Shown here piece by piece: positions 10,561 to 20,934 of a stretch of 64,000 nt of DNA. Within the stretch, counting starts at the first letter, position 1, and each line of letters starts with the position of its first letter. A program made the position numbers and the translations under genes. This stretch comes from Methanobacterium alkalithermotolerans (lineage in GTDB: Archaea; Methanobacteriota; Methanobacteria; Methanobacteriales; Methanobacteriaceae), in the NCBI RefSeq assembly GCF_018141185.1, contig NZ_CP058560.1:1656001-1720000 (forward strand), written 5' to 3'. The notes below the pieces were generated by a model. The model had not been told where the DNA came from, ran no database searches, and saw only the letters and a list, made by a program, of their open reading frames with translations.

Positions 10561-10625
10561 GCTCCACCTCATAAAACATTTTAAGCCTTATCTTGAATAA
10601 TATTTGAACTAATTAGCTTTTATAA

Positions 10626-10645
10626 GTATTCTTTATAATTTAGCA
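10626..10645 (+). promoter_or_regulatory. Possible TATA-box promoter of tmk
   Basis: A CTTTATAATTT stretch lies about 40 bases upstream of the thymidylate kinase start in the divergent spacer. Spacing suits an archaeal TATA box with a short leader. This is based on inspection only. Confidence 0.35.
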
Positions 10646-10676
10646 TATGATAACCTATTTTTATCATGTTATCTAA

Positions 10677-11273
10677 ATGAAGTTTATGTATATTTGTCTG
10701 GAGGGAATAGATGGTTCCGGGAAATCTACTCAGATAGAACTCCTGGAAAAATGGTTAAAAGAAATGGGCCATACGGTGGAAAAGGTGGTGGAACCCACTT
10801 CCTCCCCGGTGGGTATTTTAATAAGGGAAATGCTGCAGGAACCACAGGCCACTGATTCCCATTTTCAAAAAGTCCTGGCTTTACTTTTTGCAGCGGATCG
10901 TATGCTTTTAATGGATAAAATTCAACAGGAAGAAAGCCAAAATAAAATAATTATTTCGGATCGTTGTTTTTATTCCAGTATGGTTTACCAGAGCCCTTCT
11001 TCGTGGATAAATGAAATAAATAAGTATATTAGAAAACCAGACCTGGTTTTACTCCTGGATATCGATGTGGATACTGCTGTTTCCCGCTGCCAGGGCCAGG
11101 ACCAATTTGAAAAAAAATCTTTTTTAAAAGAAGTAAGGTCTAAATACCTGGAAATAGCTAAAAAACATGATTTTTTTGTTATAAATGCCAATACAGGTAT
11201 AAATATGGTTCATAAAAATATAAAAAAAGTAGTGGCCCCTCATCTGGGTATCTGTGATACTGGTATCTTATAA
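10677..11273 (+). CDS. tmk: Thymidylate kinase (dTMP kinase)
   Basis: The 198-residue protein phosphorylates dTMP to dTDP in the pyrimidine deoxynucleotide pathway. It has the P-loop EGIDGSGKSTQIE near the N-terminus, the DRCFYSSMVYQ segment equivalent to the DRY-type dTMP-binding motif, and a LLLDIDVDTAVSR stretch typical of the family. Either the ATG at 10677 or the one three codons later could be used, because no clear ribosome binding site precedes them. The gene stands alone between a divergent regulator and a convergent small gene. Confidence 0.92.
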   Translation: MKFMYICLEGIDGSGKSTQIELLEKWLKEMGHTVEKVVEPTSSPVGILIREMLQEPQATDSHFQKVLALLFAADRMLLMDKIQQEESQNKIIISDRCFYSSMVYQSPSSWINEINKYIRKPDLVLLLDIDVDTAVSRCQGQDQFEKKSFLKEVRSKYLEIAKKHDFFVINANTGINMVHKNIKKVVAPHLGICDTGIL

Positions 11274-11322
11274 ACGAGAACTTTTTTTAAAAAATTAGCA
11301 ATTCTAGAAAATAATTATTTAA

Positions 11323-11520
11323 TTATTTTTTATTTTCTAATTCATTTATCCTCTCATTAAGGGCTTTAACTAAAAAATCTCTAACTTTTTCCAGTTCCTT
11401 TACCTCTCCTTGCAACATAGGGCCGTAATCAGTATGGACCATCTCTACTTTGTAGTTTTCCATAACTTCTGCCATGATTAAACCGGTAACTCCAGGGGGG
11501 ATTCTCATTTCATGTAACAT
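11323..11520 (-). CDS. Small conserved-looking hypothetical protein (65 aa)
   Basis: I do not recognise this 65-residue protein. It has mixed alpha/beta character and a charged C-terminal helix (KELEKVRDFLVKALNERINELENKK-like). The start chosen is the ATG at 11520 because AGGTG lies six bases upstream; the longer frame would begin with TTG inside the leader. It lies about 45 bases downstream of tyrS on the same strand and may be cotranscribed with it. Confidence 0.65.
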   Translation of the reverse strand: MLHEMRIPPGVTGLIMAEVMENYKVEMVHTDYGPMLQGEVKELEKVRDFLVKALNERINELENKK

Positions 11521-11564
11521 TATTATCACCTGACTATTTTCCAATAAATAATAAAATTTTATAA

Positions 11565-12536
11565 CTAATCTGAATAATTTTTTTCCATATACTCTCGGAC
11601 CGGTGCTAAAATATCAATTAAATACTCACCCACAGAATTTTTAAGATCCAGAGGATGTAAATCGCCTTTTTCATACATTTCAACCAGTTCCAGATAGGAT
11701 AGCTGCAGGTCCCCTCCGAATTTTTCCGGACGCTTGATTATTATGTGCTCATTTTCTCTAAAGATGAAATGCCGGGCCATTTCCATCACCGGGTTTTTAT
11801 CCACTTCCTGGGCAGGACAGTAACTTTTTTTAAGTTTTTTCTTAATTTCAGCTGGTGAATCGTCAATGGCAATAAAATTACCCTTACTGGAGGACATCTT
11901 ATCACTCCCATCGGTACCATGCAAAAGAGGAGTGTGTATGCAAACTGGTGCTTCCTGATTCAGGCGAGGTAGATTTTCCCGGGCCAGCATATGAATTTTC
12001 CTTTGCTCCATACCACCTAAAGCTAAGTCTGCTTCTAGGGATACCATATCCACCACCTGCATCAGGGGATAAATCACTTCTGCCACCTTATGGTCTTCTG
12101 AATCTCTAGAAATTTGGGCCATACTTCTTTTAGCCCGAACCAGAGTGGTTAAAATGGCCAGTTGATATACCTGATCAGTATATTCTTTTTTAGTCTGGAA
12201 ACTGGATCCTAAAATGAATTCTGTTTCACTTGAAAGTCCCAAAGCTAAAAAACAATGTTTATTATACTGGGCCACATCTTTAATTTCTTCCAAACTGCCT
12301 TTGCCATTTAAATAAGCATGATAATCGGCTAAAAGTATCTTGATTTTAAAACCTGCCTTCTGGAGGTCTATCATTTTCATCACAGTAATGGCATGCCCGA
12401 GATGGATTTTCCCCGAAGGTTCATACCCAATATAGGCCACTGGATTTTTTTTATTTAATTTTTTTTCCAGCTCTTCTGGACTTATAACTTCCAGGGTTCC
12501 TTCACTTATCAGTTCCATCTTTTTTTCCAGGTCCAT
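11565..12536 (-). CDS. tyrS: Tyrosyl-tRNA synthetase, archaeal type
   Basis: The 323-residue class I synthetase charges tRNA-Tyr with tyrosine. It has the HIGH-type motif in YEPSGKIHLGHA and the KMSSSKG signature intact. The length matches the short archaeal/eukaryotic-type TyrRS that lacks the bacterial S4-like C-terminal domain. A GGTGATT site three bases before the ATG supports the start. A TATA-like box lies about 65 bases upstream. Confidence 0.95.
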   Translation of the reverse strand: MDLEKKMELISEGTLEVISPEELEKKLNKKNPVAYIGYEPSGKIHLGHAITVMKMIDLQKAGFKIKILLADYHAYLNGKGSLEEIKDVAQYNKHCFLALGLSSETEFILGSSFQTKKEYTDQVYQLAILTTLVRAKRSMAQISRDSEDHKVAEVIYPLMQVVDMVSLEADLALGGMEQRKIHMLARENLPRLNQEAPVCIHTPLLHGTDGSDKMSSSKGNFIAIDDSPAEIKKKLKKSYCPAQEVDKNPVMEMARHFIFRENEHIIIKRPEKFGGDLQLSYLELVEMYEKGDLHPLDLKNSVGEYLIDILAPVREYMEKNYSD

Positions 12537-12597
12537 GTAATCACCATTAGTTTAAATTCCATATAAAAGTTATTAAATTCCATTAAAACCAATCAAA

Positions 12598-12612
12598 ATC
12601 TTTTTATACCTA
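12598..12612 (-). promoter_or_regulatory. TATA-box promoter for tyrS
   Basis: On the minus strand the sequence reads AGGTATAAAAAG, a good purine-rich BRE plus TATA element. A start site about 25 bases downstream would give a leader of roughly 40 bases before tyrS. Confidence 0.5.
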
Positions 12613-12714
12613 TTTAACGCAGATAAACTTATTTAAATTATAATTATTGCTGAATATTCATAAAATTGACATGATTTAGTTTATTACCTTTAAAAGAGGA
12701 TAGATTCTTCTTTT

Positions 12715-13758
12715 TTATAAGATGATATAGATTTTTCCTTCTATTTCCAGTACATCCACCTCATCACCTATACTTAACTTATCATAATCTGGATTGATTT
12801 CCTGGTCTATTGGTTCAAAGGTGGTGGGATGTAATATCTGAATAGAATGGGGGGTTTTGGAAGTAAGGGTTGTTTTTTGAATATCTTCCAGGTGTCCTAT
12901 TAATTTAATGTTAGCATAATCCTTCCACAGTATGCTGAATTTTTCCTGGTTAATCAAATCTCTAACTATTATCTTTCTAGAATCAAGGGATTTTACCTGG
13001 GCTAAACGATCATTATACTGAATAAAATCATCTATACTAAATTGGGGGAGGCGTAAAGATATCCAGGTACGGTAAAGTCCCTTTCCAGTGGACTTATCCT
13101 GTCCCATAAGCCGGGGTGATTCCTTTACCAAACCTCCCAGCTGTTCCCTTAATTTATTAATTAATTTTTTAGCTGCCTTTTGAGAACCGATATAGTAATC
13201 CATTCCTTCTTTCATAGGGGTTCTCTGGGTGATATAGGCCATTCTATTCTTTTTTTCCAGTTTATTCAAGTTAACGGCTATAATTTCATCCGCCAGGGCT
13301 ATTTCTTCCGGGTATAGAGGCCTATTATCGGCTCTTAACTGGATAACTGATTCATAATAACCAGAAGCGATTTTACTACAATCTGGGCACACAGTTTTAT
13401 TCAAACGGACTGTAGTTTTATATTCTTGAGTAATTTCTTCACCAAAAACTACTCCTTTTGCTATAACCCTGCAATCTGCCAGAGATCCTCTCCGGTGAAT
13501 TATTTCTAATTCTATTTCTACATTTTCCACCATAGGGGAGACGTGGATATTTTCCTCCAGGGCCTGGTAAATGATTTCTTCTTCTGGTAAACCCAATTCT
13601 TTCCACTTTCCTTCCTGGATCTGGGAGTGACAGGAAGTGCACAGGGTTACTATTATTTCACTTTCCAACTTCAAAAGATAGAATTCTTTCAAAAAACAAG
13701 TTTTACATAGTCCTTCAACTAATTGTGTATCGGAACTACCGCATTGGGGACAAAACAT
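12715..13758 (-). CDS. NMD3-like 60S/50S export or ribosome biogenesis protein
   Basis: The 347-residue protein matches archaeal NMD3. It has an N-terminal zinc-ribbon region with CPQCG, CKTC, CTSCHSQ and CPDC pairs (residues about 3-130), followed by the conserved core ending in an OB-like C-terminal segment (YDKLSIGDEVDVLEIEGKIYIIL-like). Eukaryotic NMD3 is the export adaptor of the large ribosomal subunit; in archaea a subunit-maturation role is presumed. An AAGGTAATT site precedes the ATG. It lies downstream of the aIF2 beta gene on the same strand, with a hairpin between them. Confidence 0.85.
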   Translation of the reverse strand: MFCPQCGSSDTQLVEGLCKTCFLKEFYLLKLESEIIVTLCTSCHSQIQEGKWKELGLPEEEIIYQALEENIHVSPMVENVEIELEIIHRRGSLADCRVIAKGVVFGEEITQEYKTTVRLNKTVCPDCSKIASGYYESVIQLRADNRPLYPEEIALADEIIAVNLNKLEKKNRMAYITQRTPMKEGMDYYIGSQKAAKKLINKLREQLGGLVKESPRLMGQDKSTGKGLYRTWISLRLPQFSIDDFIQYNDRLAQVKSLDSRKIIVRDLINQEKFSILWKDYANIKLIGHLEDIQKTTLTSKTPHSIQILHPTTFEPIDQEINPDYDKLSIGDEVDVLEIEGKIYIIL

Positions 13759-13782
13759 ATATAATTACCTTAAAAAATTTAT

Positions 13783-13821
13783 AAAAAAGTTACAGGGGGT
13801 TGATTTTTAAAAATCCACCTG
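13783..13821 (-). terminator. Putative hairpin plus T-tract after aIF2 beta
   Basis: On the minus strand an imperfect stem from CAGGTGG to CCCCCTG encloses the perfect palindrome GATTTTTAAAAATC, followed by a CTTTTTT run. It sits just after the aIF2 beta stop and before nmd3, so it could terminate or attenuate. The same palindrome could instead be an operator for nmd3. Confidence 0.4.
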
Positions 13822-13850
13822 CAATTAATAATATTTTATTTTAAATTCAA

Positions 13851-14258
13851 TTATAAGGTCTTTAAAGGAGCTTTAGCACCACAGGCCTCACATTTGAGAA
13901 TGAAAATCCGGTCTTCCCTTATAATCCGGGTATCAGGCCGGTTACACTCATGGCACATTACAAATTTCTGCACATAATCGTCAACCCTTTCATTAATCAG
14001 GTAATGAGTAAATTTACCTTGCATGATGGCTCTTCCACCTTCCAGGTTTCCAGCTGTACCCAGTTCTCTTAAAAGGAATTTTAAAAGGTGTTGGGGGTCC
14101 CGGTTCAGAGCATCGGCAATCTCCCTGAAATTTTGAATAAAGGTCCGGTTTCCCTGAATAACAGAATAAGCTTTAGGAACACTAAAACGCTTGGATTCAA
14201 ATACTTCAGGCGGTAATTGATCAATGGCCCGTTCTAATAAGTTTTCATAATCTGACAT
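13851..14258 (-). CDS. eif2b: Translation initiation factor aIF2 subunit beta
   Basis: This 135-residue protein is the beta subunit of archaeal IF2, which brings initiator Met-tRNA to the small ribosomal subunit. It shows the alpha-beta core (ENLLERAIDQLPPEVFESKRF, then the TFIQNFREIADALNRDPQHLLKFLLRELG helix-turn region) and a C-terminal zinc ribbon with CHEC and CEAC pairs. The ATG at 14258 is preferred to the longer frame because GGAGGT lies five bases upstream. It is followed by nmd3 and preceded by mcm on the same strand. Confidence 0.95.
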   Translation of the reverse strand: MSDYENLLERAIDQLPPEVFESKRFSVPKAYSVIQGNRTFIQNFREIADALNRDPQHLLKFLLRELGTAGNLEGGRAIMQGKFTHYLINERVDDYVQKFVMCHECNRPDTRIIREDRIFILKCEACGAKAPLKTL

Positions 14259-14422
14259 AATATACCTCCAAATAATATAGTGGGGGAATAGCACATTCCC
14301 GTAATTAAATATTTAAAAGGATTTTTTAAAAAAAATCCTAAATTTTTTAGTATAAATTACCCTTAAAATAAGGTTCTATTATAATAAATTGCCCTTAAAT
14401 TCTTTAAAAGTTTAAAAAGGAA

Positions 14423-16423
<2,001 letters not shown>

Positions 16424-16550
16424 TATGCAAATATATAACCCTATTAATTATAAATGATTTACTGGAAAAAAAATTTACAATTATACCTTTATAAACCATG
16501 AATATTAGATAATAAAAAATAGCATTCTAATACTTTTAATAAGTATTATA

Positions 16551-16568
16551 CTCAGTTTATATAAAATT
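16551..16568 (+). promoter_or_regulatory. TATA-box promoter of the 16616 membrane protein gene
   Basis: A GTTTATATAAAA element lies about 55 bases before the ATG at 16616, a normal distance for an archaeal promoter with a short leader that contains the AGCAGGTG ribosome binding site. Confidence 0.5.
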
Positions 16569-16615
16569 TTTATTTAAACAAATATATTCAATCTCCTTTT
16601 TTAGCAGGTGTTTTT

Positions 16616-17050
16616 ATGAAAAAATCAAGATTAAACTTATTTAAAGTTACTTCCATGAGTATATCGGTTTTGGGAGTGCTGATGATAGTGGCCACCATTC
16701 TCATATTTGCCTATATTGGTGTGGATTTAATATCTTCCAGCATATCATCCAGTGTGGATAGTGGGTCTGCTTATGATCAACTGGCAGTATTAAAAACAGA
16801 TCTCTCAACTCTGGAGGTTAATTATGATTCTGCAAAAACTGAAGCCTATCGTACTGGAAATAATGATATCCAGAAGCAGTACGTCACTGCTGAATTAGAA
16901 CTGGTAAAGGCTCGCTCGGCAGTGGGAGATGTGGAAAGTGCACTATCGGCCAATTTACCTGCTGAAGAAGTTCAAAATAGAATTGGAATAGCCAATACTC
17001 AACTTAGAGCTGCAGAACAAGCTTTAGCTGATTTAAGGGCTAGATTTTAA
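16616..17050 (+). CDS. Single-pass membrane protein with extracellular coiled coil, unknown
   Basis: I do not recognise the family. The 144-residue protein has a short basic N-terminus, one hydrophobic helix (about residues 16-42), a serine-rich linker (SSSISSSVDSGS), and a long helical alanine- and glutamate-rich part likely to form a coiled coil outside the membrane. The start is supported by AGGTG six bases upstream. It is monocistronic: mcm is divergent upstream and rlmE convergent downstream. Confidence 0.7.
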   Translation: MKKSRLNLFKVTSMSISVLGVLMIVATILIFAYIGVDLISSSISSSVDSGSAYDQLAVLKTDLSTLEVNYDSAKTEAYRTGNNDIQKQYVTAELELVKARSAVGDVESALSANLPAEEVQNRIGIANTQLRAAEQALADLRARF

Positions 17051-17061
17051 TTAAAAAATCT

Positions 17062-17076
17062 CACCTTTTTTTTTAA
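17062..17076 (+). terminator. T-tract terminator after the 16616 gene
   Basis: A run of nine T residues follows the stop codon within about 25 bases. Archaeal RNA polymerase terminates at such T-tracts. Confidence 0.45.
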
Positions 17077-17112
17077 GGGCTTATTTTGCTATTTTATTTG
17101 AGAATAATGGCC

Positions 17113-17724
17113 CTAATAACCCTTAAATCCCATTCCAATTAAATACATTTCTGCACTTTTCTTTCTAGAAGAAGCAGGTTTGGTGGTTTTCACCACTTTA
17201 AATTCGGTTTTTAATTTTTTTATAAGTTCTTCATACCCGGGGCCCTGAAATGATTTCATTAAAAGATTTCCCTGGTCTTTTAAGATATTTACACTGATTT
17301 TTAAAACACTCTCCCCTAAATCCATAATCCTAAGCTGGTCAATATCTTTTATACCGGAAAGGGAGGGGGAGGCATCTGAAATTACCACATCTGCTTTTCC
17401 ACCTATTTTTTCTGTGATGGATTTCTGGATTTCATCCCGGGTAAAATCTCCCTGAATAAAGTGAAAATTATCTTCAGCAAATGGTTTAATCCTTTGTAAA
17501 TCCACACCCAGAACTACACCTTCTTCTTCCACTCTCTCCAGAGCTACCTGGGACCATCCTCCAGGAGCAGCACCGAGATCCACCACCACATCTCCTTTTT
17601 TAATAATCCTGAATTTTTTATTTAATTGTTGCAGTTTGTAGGAAGCTCGGGAACGATAATTTTCTTTTTTAGCACTTTTGTAGTAGTGCTCCTTTTTTTT
17701 CTCTACCTGCCATCTTTTTCCCAT
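17113..17724 (-). CDS. rlmE: 23S rRNA (uridine-2'-O)-methyltransferase RlmE/FtsJ
   Basis: The 203-residue protein is full length for RlmE/FtsJ, which 2'-O-methylates a uridine in the A-loop of 23S rRNA. It has the basic N-terminus RSRASYKLQQLNKKF, the SAM-binding VVDLGAAPGGWSQVA, the DVVISDASPSLSG catalytic aspartate region, and the late lysine in NLLMKSFQG, giving the family's K-D-K-E layout. It lies 20 bases downstream of a phosphoesterase gene on the same strand. Confidence 0.93.
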   Translation of the reverse strand: MGKRWQVEKKKEHYYKSAKKENYRSRASYKLQQLNKKFRIIKKGDVVVDLGAAPGGWSQVALERVEEEGVVLGVDLQRIKPFAEDNFHFIQGDFTRDEIQKSITEKIGGKADVVISDASPSLSGIKDIDQLRIMDLGESVLKISVNILKDQGNLLMKSFQGPGYEELIKKLKTEFKVVKTTKPASSRKKSAEMYLIGMGFKGY

Positions 17725-17743
17725 GATAATTACCTTTTTTAAT

Positions 17744-18271
17744 CTATAATTTGTTCTGTTTTTTGAAATTTACTGATTTACAGGGGTCTCCCACTTTAAT
17801 TATTTCTGAATCAATATTGCCCTTTTCAATTTCCAGTAACATGATGGTGGGATCTGATAAACGGGGTACAGTGGCACTCCCCGGGTTTAACATTAAAATG
17901 CCTTCTACTTCTTTTATAAATGCCCAGTGAGTGTGACCGGTGATTAAAACTTCCACATCCAGTTCCAGGGCAATATATTTTAATTGCTGGGTATCTCCCC
18001 GGGGATAAACTTCCCCATGATTTAAACCTATTTTTATTCCTTCAATCTCAATTACTCTGCTTTTAGGAAGTTCCAAACCACTATATCTATCCATGTTCCC
18101 CTGTACGCAATAGGTAGGGGCCAGAGATTCCAATTCTTCTTTAACTTTAAGGGAAGTTAGATCTCCACAATGTAAGATCATATCCACACTTTTGAAGATA
18201 CTTTTAACCATATCTGGTATTTCAGAGGCCCTTTCAGGTATGTGGGTGTCGGATAATACGCCAATTCTCAT
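17744..18271 (-). CDS. YfcE/MJ0936-type metallophosphoesterase
   Basis: The protein (175 residues from the chosen start) has all calcineurin-like phosphoesterase motifs of the YfcE/MJ0936 group: GVLSDTHIPER, ILHCGDLTS, GNMD and ITGHTHWA. MJ0936 hydrolyses phosphodiesters in vitro; the cellular substrate is unknown. The ATG at 18271 is preferred because AGGAG lies six bases upstream, whereas the longer frame begins before that site. It is probably cotranscribed with rlmE. Confidence 0.9.
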   Translation of the reverse strand: MRIGVLSDTHIPERASEIPDMVKSIFKSVDMILHCGDLTSLKVKEELESLAPTYCVQGNMDRYSGLELPKSRVIEIEGIKIGLNHGEVYPRGDTQQLKYIALELDVEVLITGHTHWAFIKEVEGILMLNPGSATVPRLSDPTIMLLEIEKGNIDSEIIKVGDPCKSVNFKKQNKL

Positions 18272-18368
18272 TTCAATCTCCTGGGATTTCATAGTTTTTT
18301 TAGTAAAGTATGGTTTCAGGAGTATTAAAGTTAATTAAAAAAAATAGTTAAAAAAAAATTAAAAAGGT

Positions 18369-18725
18369 TTAATTGGATATAGCCGCTCCAATAGCTCCTC
18401 CAATACCCATGGAAACCATGTACTGTATTAGAGCACCTATAAATAGTACTAAGCCACTTAATGCACCTACTGCAAAACCTGCAAGTCCAGCAGCGACTGT
18501 ACCTAGAATAGTTATCAATATGGCACTTAATAATCCGCCAAACGCTCCTGCTACTGAAGCATTCCAGAAACCATTAAATGCTCCCCCTTTAACTATTATA
18601 CCCACTACAAAACCGGCCAATAGTAATCCTATAAATGATCCCCAATCAGGACTAAATTGCGCCATAATTCCAGGAAATACTAAGGATAAAATAAATCCCA
18701 CAATTACTGCACTCCATTTTACCAT
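18369..18725 (-). CDS. DUF5518-type small glycine-rich membrane protein
   Basis: The 118-residue protein has four hydrophobic segments rich in glycine and alanine and opens MVKWSAVIVGFILSLV, a pattern I associate with the DUF5518 membrane proteins abundant in Methanobacteriales. No function is known. It is preceded by an excellent AAAGGAGGTG site and a TATA-box, so it is probably well expressed alone. Confidence 0.75.
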   Translation of the reverse strand: MVKWSAVIVGFILSLVFPGIMAQFSPDWGSFIGLLLAGFVVGIIVKGGAFNGFWNASVAGAFGGLLSAILITILGTVAAGLAGFAVGALSGLVLFIGALIQYMVSMGIGGAIGAAISN

Positions 18726-18761
18726 TACCCCACCTCCTTTAGATAATATATGGGCCTTGCA

Positions 18762-18774
18762 ACTTTATATAATT
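18762..18774 (-). promoter_or_regulatory. TATA-box promoter of the DUF5518 gene
   Basis: The minus strand reads TTATATAAAG about 40 bases before the ATG. This gives a short leader holding the AAAGGAGGTG ribosome binding site. Confidence 0.55.
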
Positions 18775-18863
18775 TTTTTATAAGCAGGTCTAATTTAAAA
18801 TGATTAAGTCTTGATGTAGTTCAATTAGAGTCTCCTGAAGATTAAAAGATTAGATAATATATT

Positions 18864-19967
18864 TCAAGGACCATAGTATCCTTTTTCACTTTGAACTAAC
18901 ACGGTTTCCAGGCCCACATCATTTAGAATATTTTTTATCTCCATCACTTCCTTCCAATCGGGTTTAATGAGATCTTTTCTTTTAAACTCTGGCCGGTAAT
19001 CCAGAACACATACCTGAATTTTAGAATCACACTTTTTTATCTGCATACCCATCTCTATTATCTCATTTTTTGAAATCAAATCTTTATTATAGGGAATCCC
19101 AATTCCCAGAAATAGAGAGGGTTTATTAGTATTTTTAACTCCTTTTATCAGCTGATATTTATCACCTGATTTAATTACATATTCCATATTATAATTTTTA
19201 ATCAGGTACTCTACTGCCCTCCAGGAATTATCCAGATATTTCCGGGCTAAATAAGGATCTTCCACACCACTAATCAATTGGAAGGTGGGAAGATTAACTC
19301 CTTTTAAATCAATTCCCAGACGATTAACCCCGGATTTAATTAACTTATCCATATATTCCGGATTTAAGATGGTTCCATTAGTATCTACATGGATATTAAT
19401 CTTATTTTTAATTTTTTTAAGGTGATCTATGGTTTTTAAAAGCCAGTCGGGGTTTAGAGTACTTTCTCCTCCAGAAAAGGTTATGGTATTAATTCCCATC
19501 CCCTCTTCTAAACCTGAAAGAATTTGGCTGGTTTCCTGAGGTTCCAGGAGATTCCCTCTATCTGTAAAGGCCACCTGGGAATTCTGGCACTGGGGACAAC
19601 GAAGATTACAGCCATGGGTAAATACTACAATCTCCACCGGTTTTTTCTCCTTTTTTAGAAAATATGGAGTTCCCACCCCACCGGCAGTGTGCGCTCCCAG
19701 GCTACTAACCACCCTTAAGGTCTTATCTGGACTTTTAATGGTTTGTATATCCATGTCATCTTCTAAGGGGGTGTTGCAACTTAATGATAATCTGCCATTT
19801 ATTTTAACTGCACAGGACCAGCACCCTCCACAATCACAGGGCATGAAAACAGATTCTGCTTCATCTTCTTCTAGAAATTTATTTATTTTTATACCGGCAG
19901 ATACTAGGGCATCTTTAACCAGGCCCTGGGATTCTACTATATTGCCATTTACTTTTACTCTTACCAT
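18864..19967 (-). CDS. Radical SAM protein with N-terminal ferredoxin-like cysteine domain
   Basis: The 367-residue protein has two parts. The radical SAM core carries the CX3CX2C cluster motif (Cys120, Cys124, Cys127 in HGCNLRCPQC), a FSGGESTLNPDW motif resembling PFL-activase relatives, and ends near residue 350. The first 80 residues resemble a small beta-grasp 2Fe-2S ferredoxin domain, with Cys44, Cys46, Cys49, Cys52 and Cys64. The fold suggests an enzyme that activates a glycyl radical protein or modifies a protein, with its own electron-transfer domain, but the substrate is unknown. No partner gene is adjacent. Confidence 0.82.
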   Translation of the reverse strand: MVRVKVNGNIVESQGLVKDALVSAGIKINKFLEEDEAESVFMPCDCGGCWSCAVKINGRLSLSCNTPLEDDMDIQTIKSPDKTLRVVSSLGAHTAGGVGTPYFLKKEKKPVEIVVFTHGCNLRCPQCQNSQVAFTDRGNLLEPQETSQILSGLEEGMGINTITFSGGESTLNPDWLLKTIDHLKKIKNKINIHVDTNGTILNPEYMDKLIKSGVNRLGIDLKGVNLPTFQLISGVEDPYLARKYLDNSWRAVEYLIKNYNMEYVIKSGDKYQLIKGVKNTNKPSLFLGIGIPYNKDLISKNEIIEMGMQIKKCDSKIQVCVLDYRPEFKRKDLIKPDWKEVMEIKNILNDVGLETVLVQSEKGYYGP

Positions 19968-20112
19968 TTAGTCCATCTCTGGGATTTTGATAATTTATTT
20001 AGATACTTTTATAGATTATTTTTATTTAAAATTAGTTTATAGTTTTTTATTAACTTCGGTAAATTGAACTATAACGAATCTGATTAAAATTAGTAATAAA
20101 TGCCCTTTAAAT

Positions 20113-20847
20113 TTACATAATAAATCCCTGCCCCACAAAATAAACCCCCATCAATAGAAGAGCCCCTAAAACCACTCTACGAAAACCTGCAGCAGATATT
20201 CTACTAAGTAGCTTTTTCCCGGTATAAGAACCAGTAATGGCAGCCACAACTAAAAAAGGAATTAAAATAATTAATTCATCTGGTAGAAAGCCCTGGGATA
20301 AATAAATGGGTAAACGGGTTAAATCCACCCCCAGGGCTATGGCCGCTGCAGTGGCCAGATATACTTCTTTTTTTAAGCCAAAACCGGTTAGAAAGGCCGC
20401 TCTTAGAGCCCCTCCGGTACCTATTAGTCCAGCTAGAAAACCAGAAAGACCTCCCCCCATGGTGGTGCTTAAGGGGGTAGGGGAAATTTTAAAATCACTC
20501 TTATAAAGGGACCATATCACATAAAAAATTAAAAATAGTCCTAAAGAGAACTTTAAGATATCCTGATTAACATAATCTACTAAAAAGGCCCCTACCACGG
20601 TTAATATCACGCTGGGAACTCCAAAAATTAGGAGCATCCTATAATTCAGGCCTTTTTTAAAAAAACCAAGCCTTCCCAAATTTCCGGAAATATGCAGCAC
20701 CGCCACCATTACCAGGGCTATTCTAAAATCCACCAAAAAAAGGGCCAGAGGCATAAATAGAGTGCTGGATCCAAAACCAGCCAGAGTACCTGCCACTTCG
20801 GATAGGTACGCTGCCAGGAGAAATAATATCAGGGTGTTAATATCCAT
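20113..20847 (-). CDS. TauE/SafE family sulfite/organosulfonate exporter-like membrane protein
   Basis: The 244-residue protein has about eight hydrophobic segments and the two half-repeats of the TauE/SafE (DUF81) family: AGFGSSTLFMPLAL near the N-terminus and GFLAGLIGTGGALRAAFL in the middle. Members export small anions such as sulfite, sulfoacetate or sulfonates; the substrate here cannot be read from sequence. It is divergent from the cryptochrome/photolyase gene and has no clear ribosome binding site. Confidence 0.88.
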   Translation of the reverse strand: MDINTLILFLLAAYLSEVAGTLAGFGSSTLFMPLALFLVDFRIALVMVAVLHISGNLGRLGFFKKGLNYRMLLIFGVPSVILTVVGAFLVDYVNQDILKFSLGLFLIFYVIWSLYKSDFKISPTPLSTTMGGGLSGFLAGLIGTGGALRAAFLTGFGLKKEVYLATAAAIALGVDLTRLPIYLSQGFLPDELIILIPFLVVAAITGSYTGKKLLSRISAAGFRRVVLGALLLMGVYFVGQGFIM

Positions 20848-20934
20848 GCTTTTACATTAGTAGATCTATGATTTATGGTTTTAGCTGGAAAATATTTTTT
20901 AAGGATTAAATTCATAACTATAGTCTGGTTAGGT

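Noticed and set aside
13788..13821. GATTTTTAAAAATC palindrome as a regulator operator
   Set aside because: It is central to a hairpin followed by a T-run after a stop codon, so a terminator explains it more simply.
18373..18783. Long plus-strand open frame over the DUF5518 gene
   Set aside because: It is the antisense of a gene with a TATA box, strong ribosome binding site and membrane-protein pattern; its proline/alanine-rich translation is a mirror artefact.
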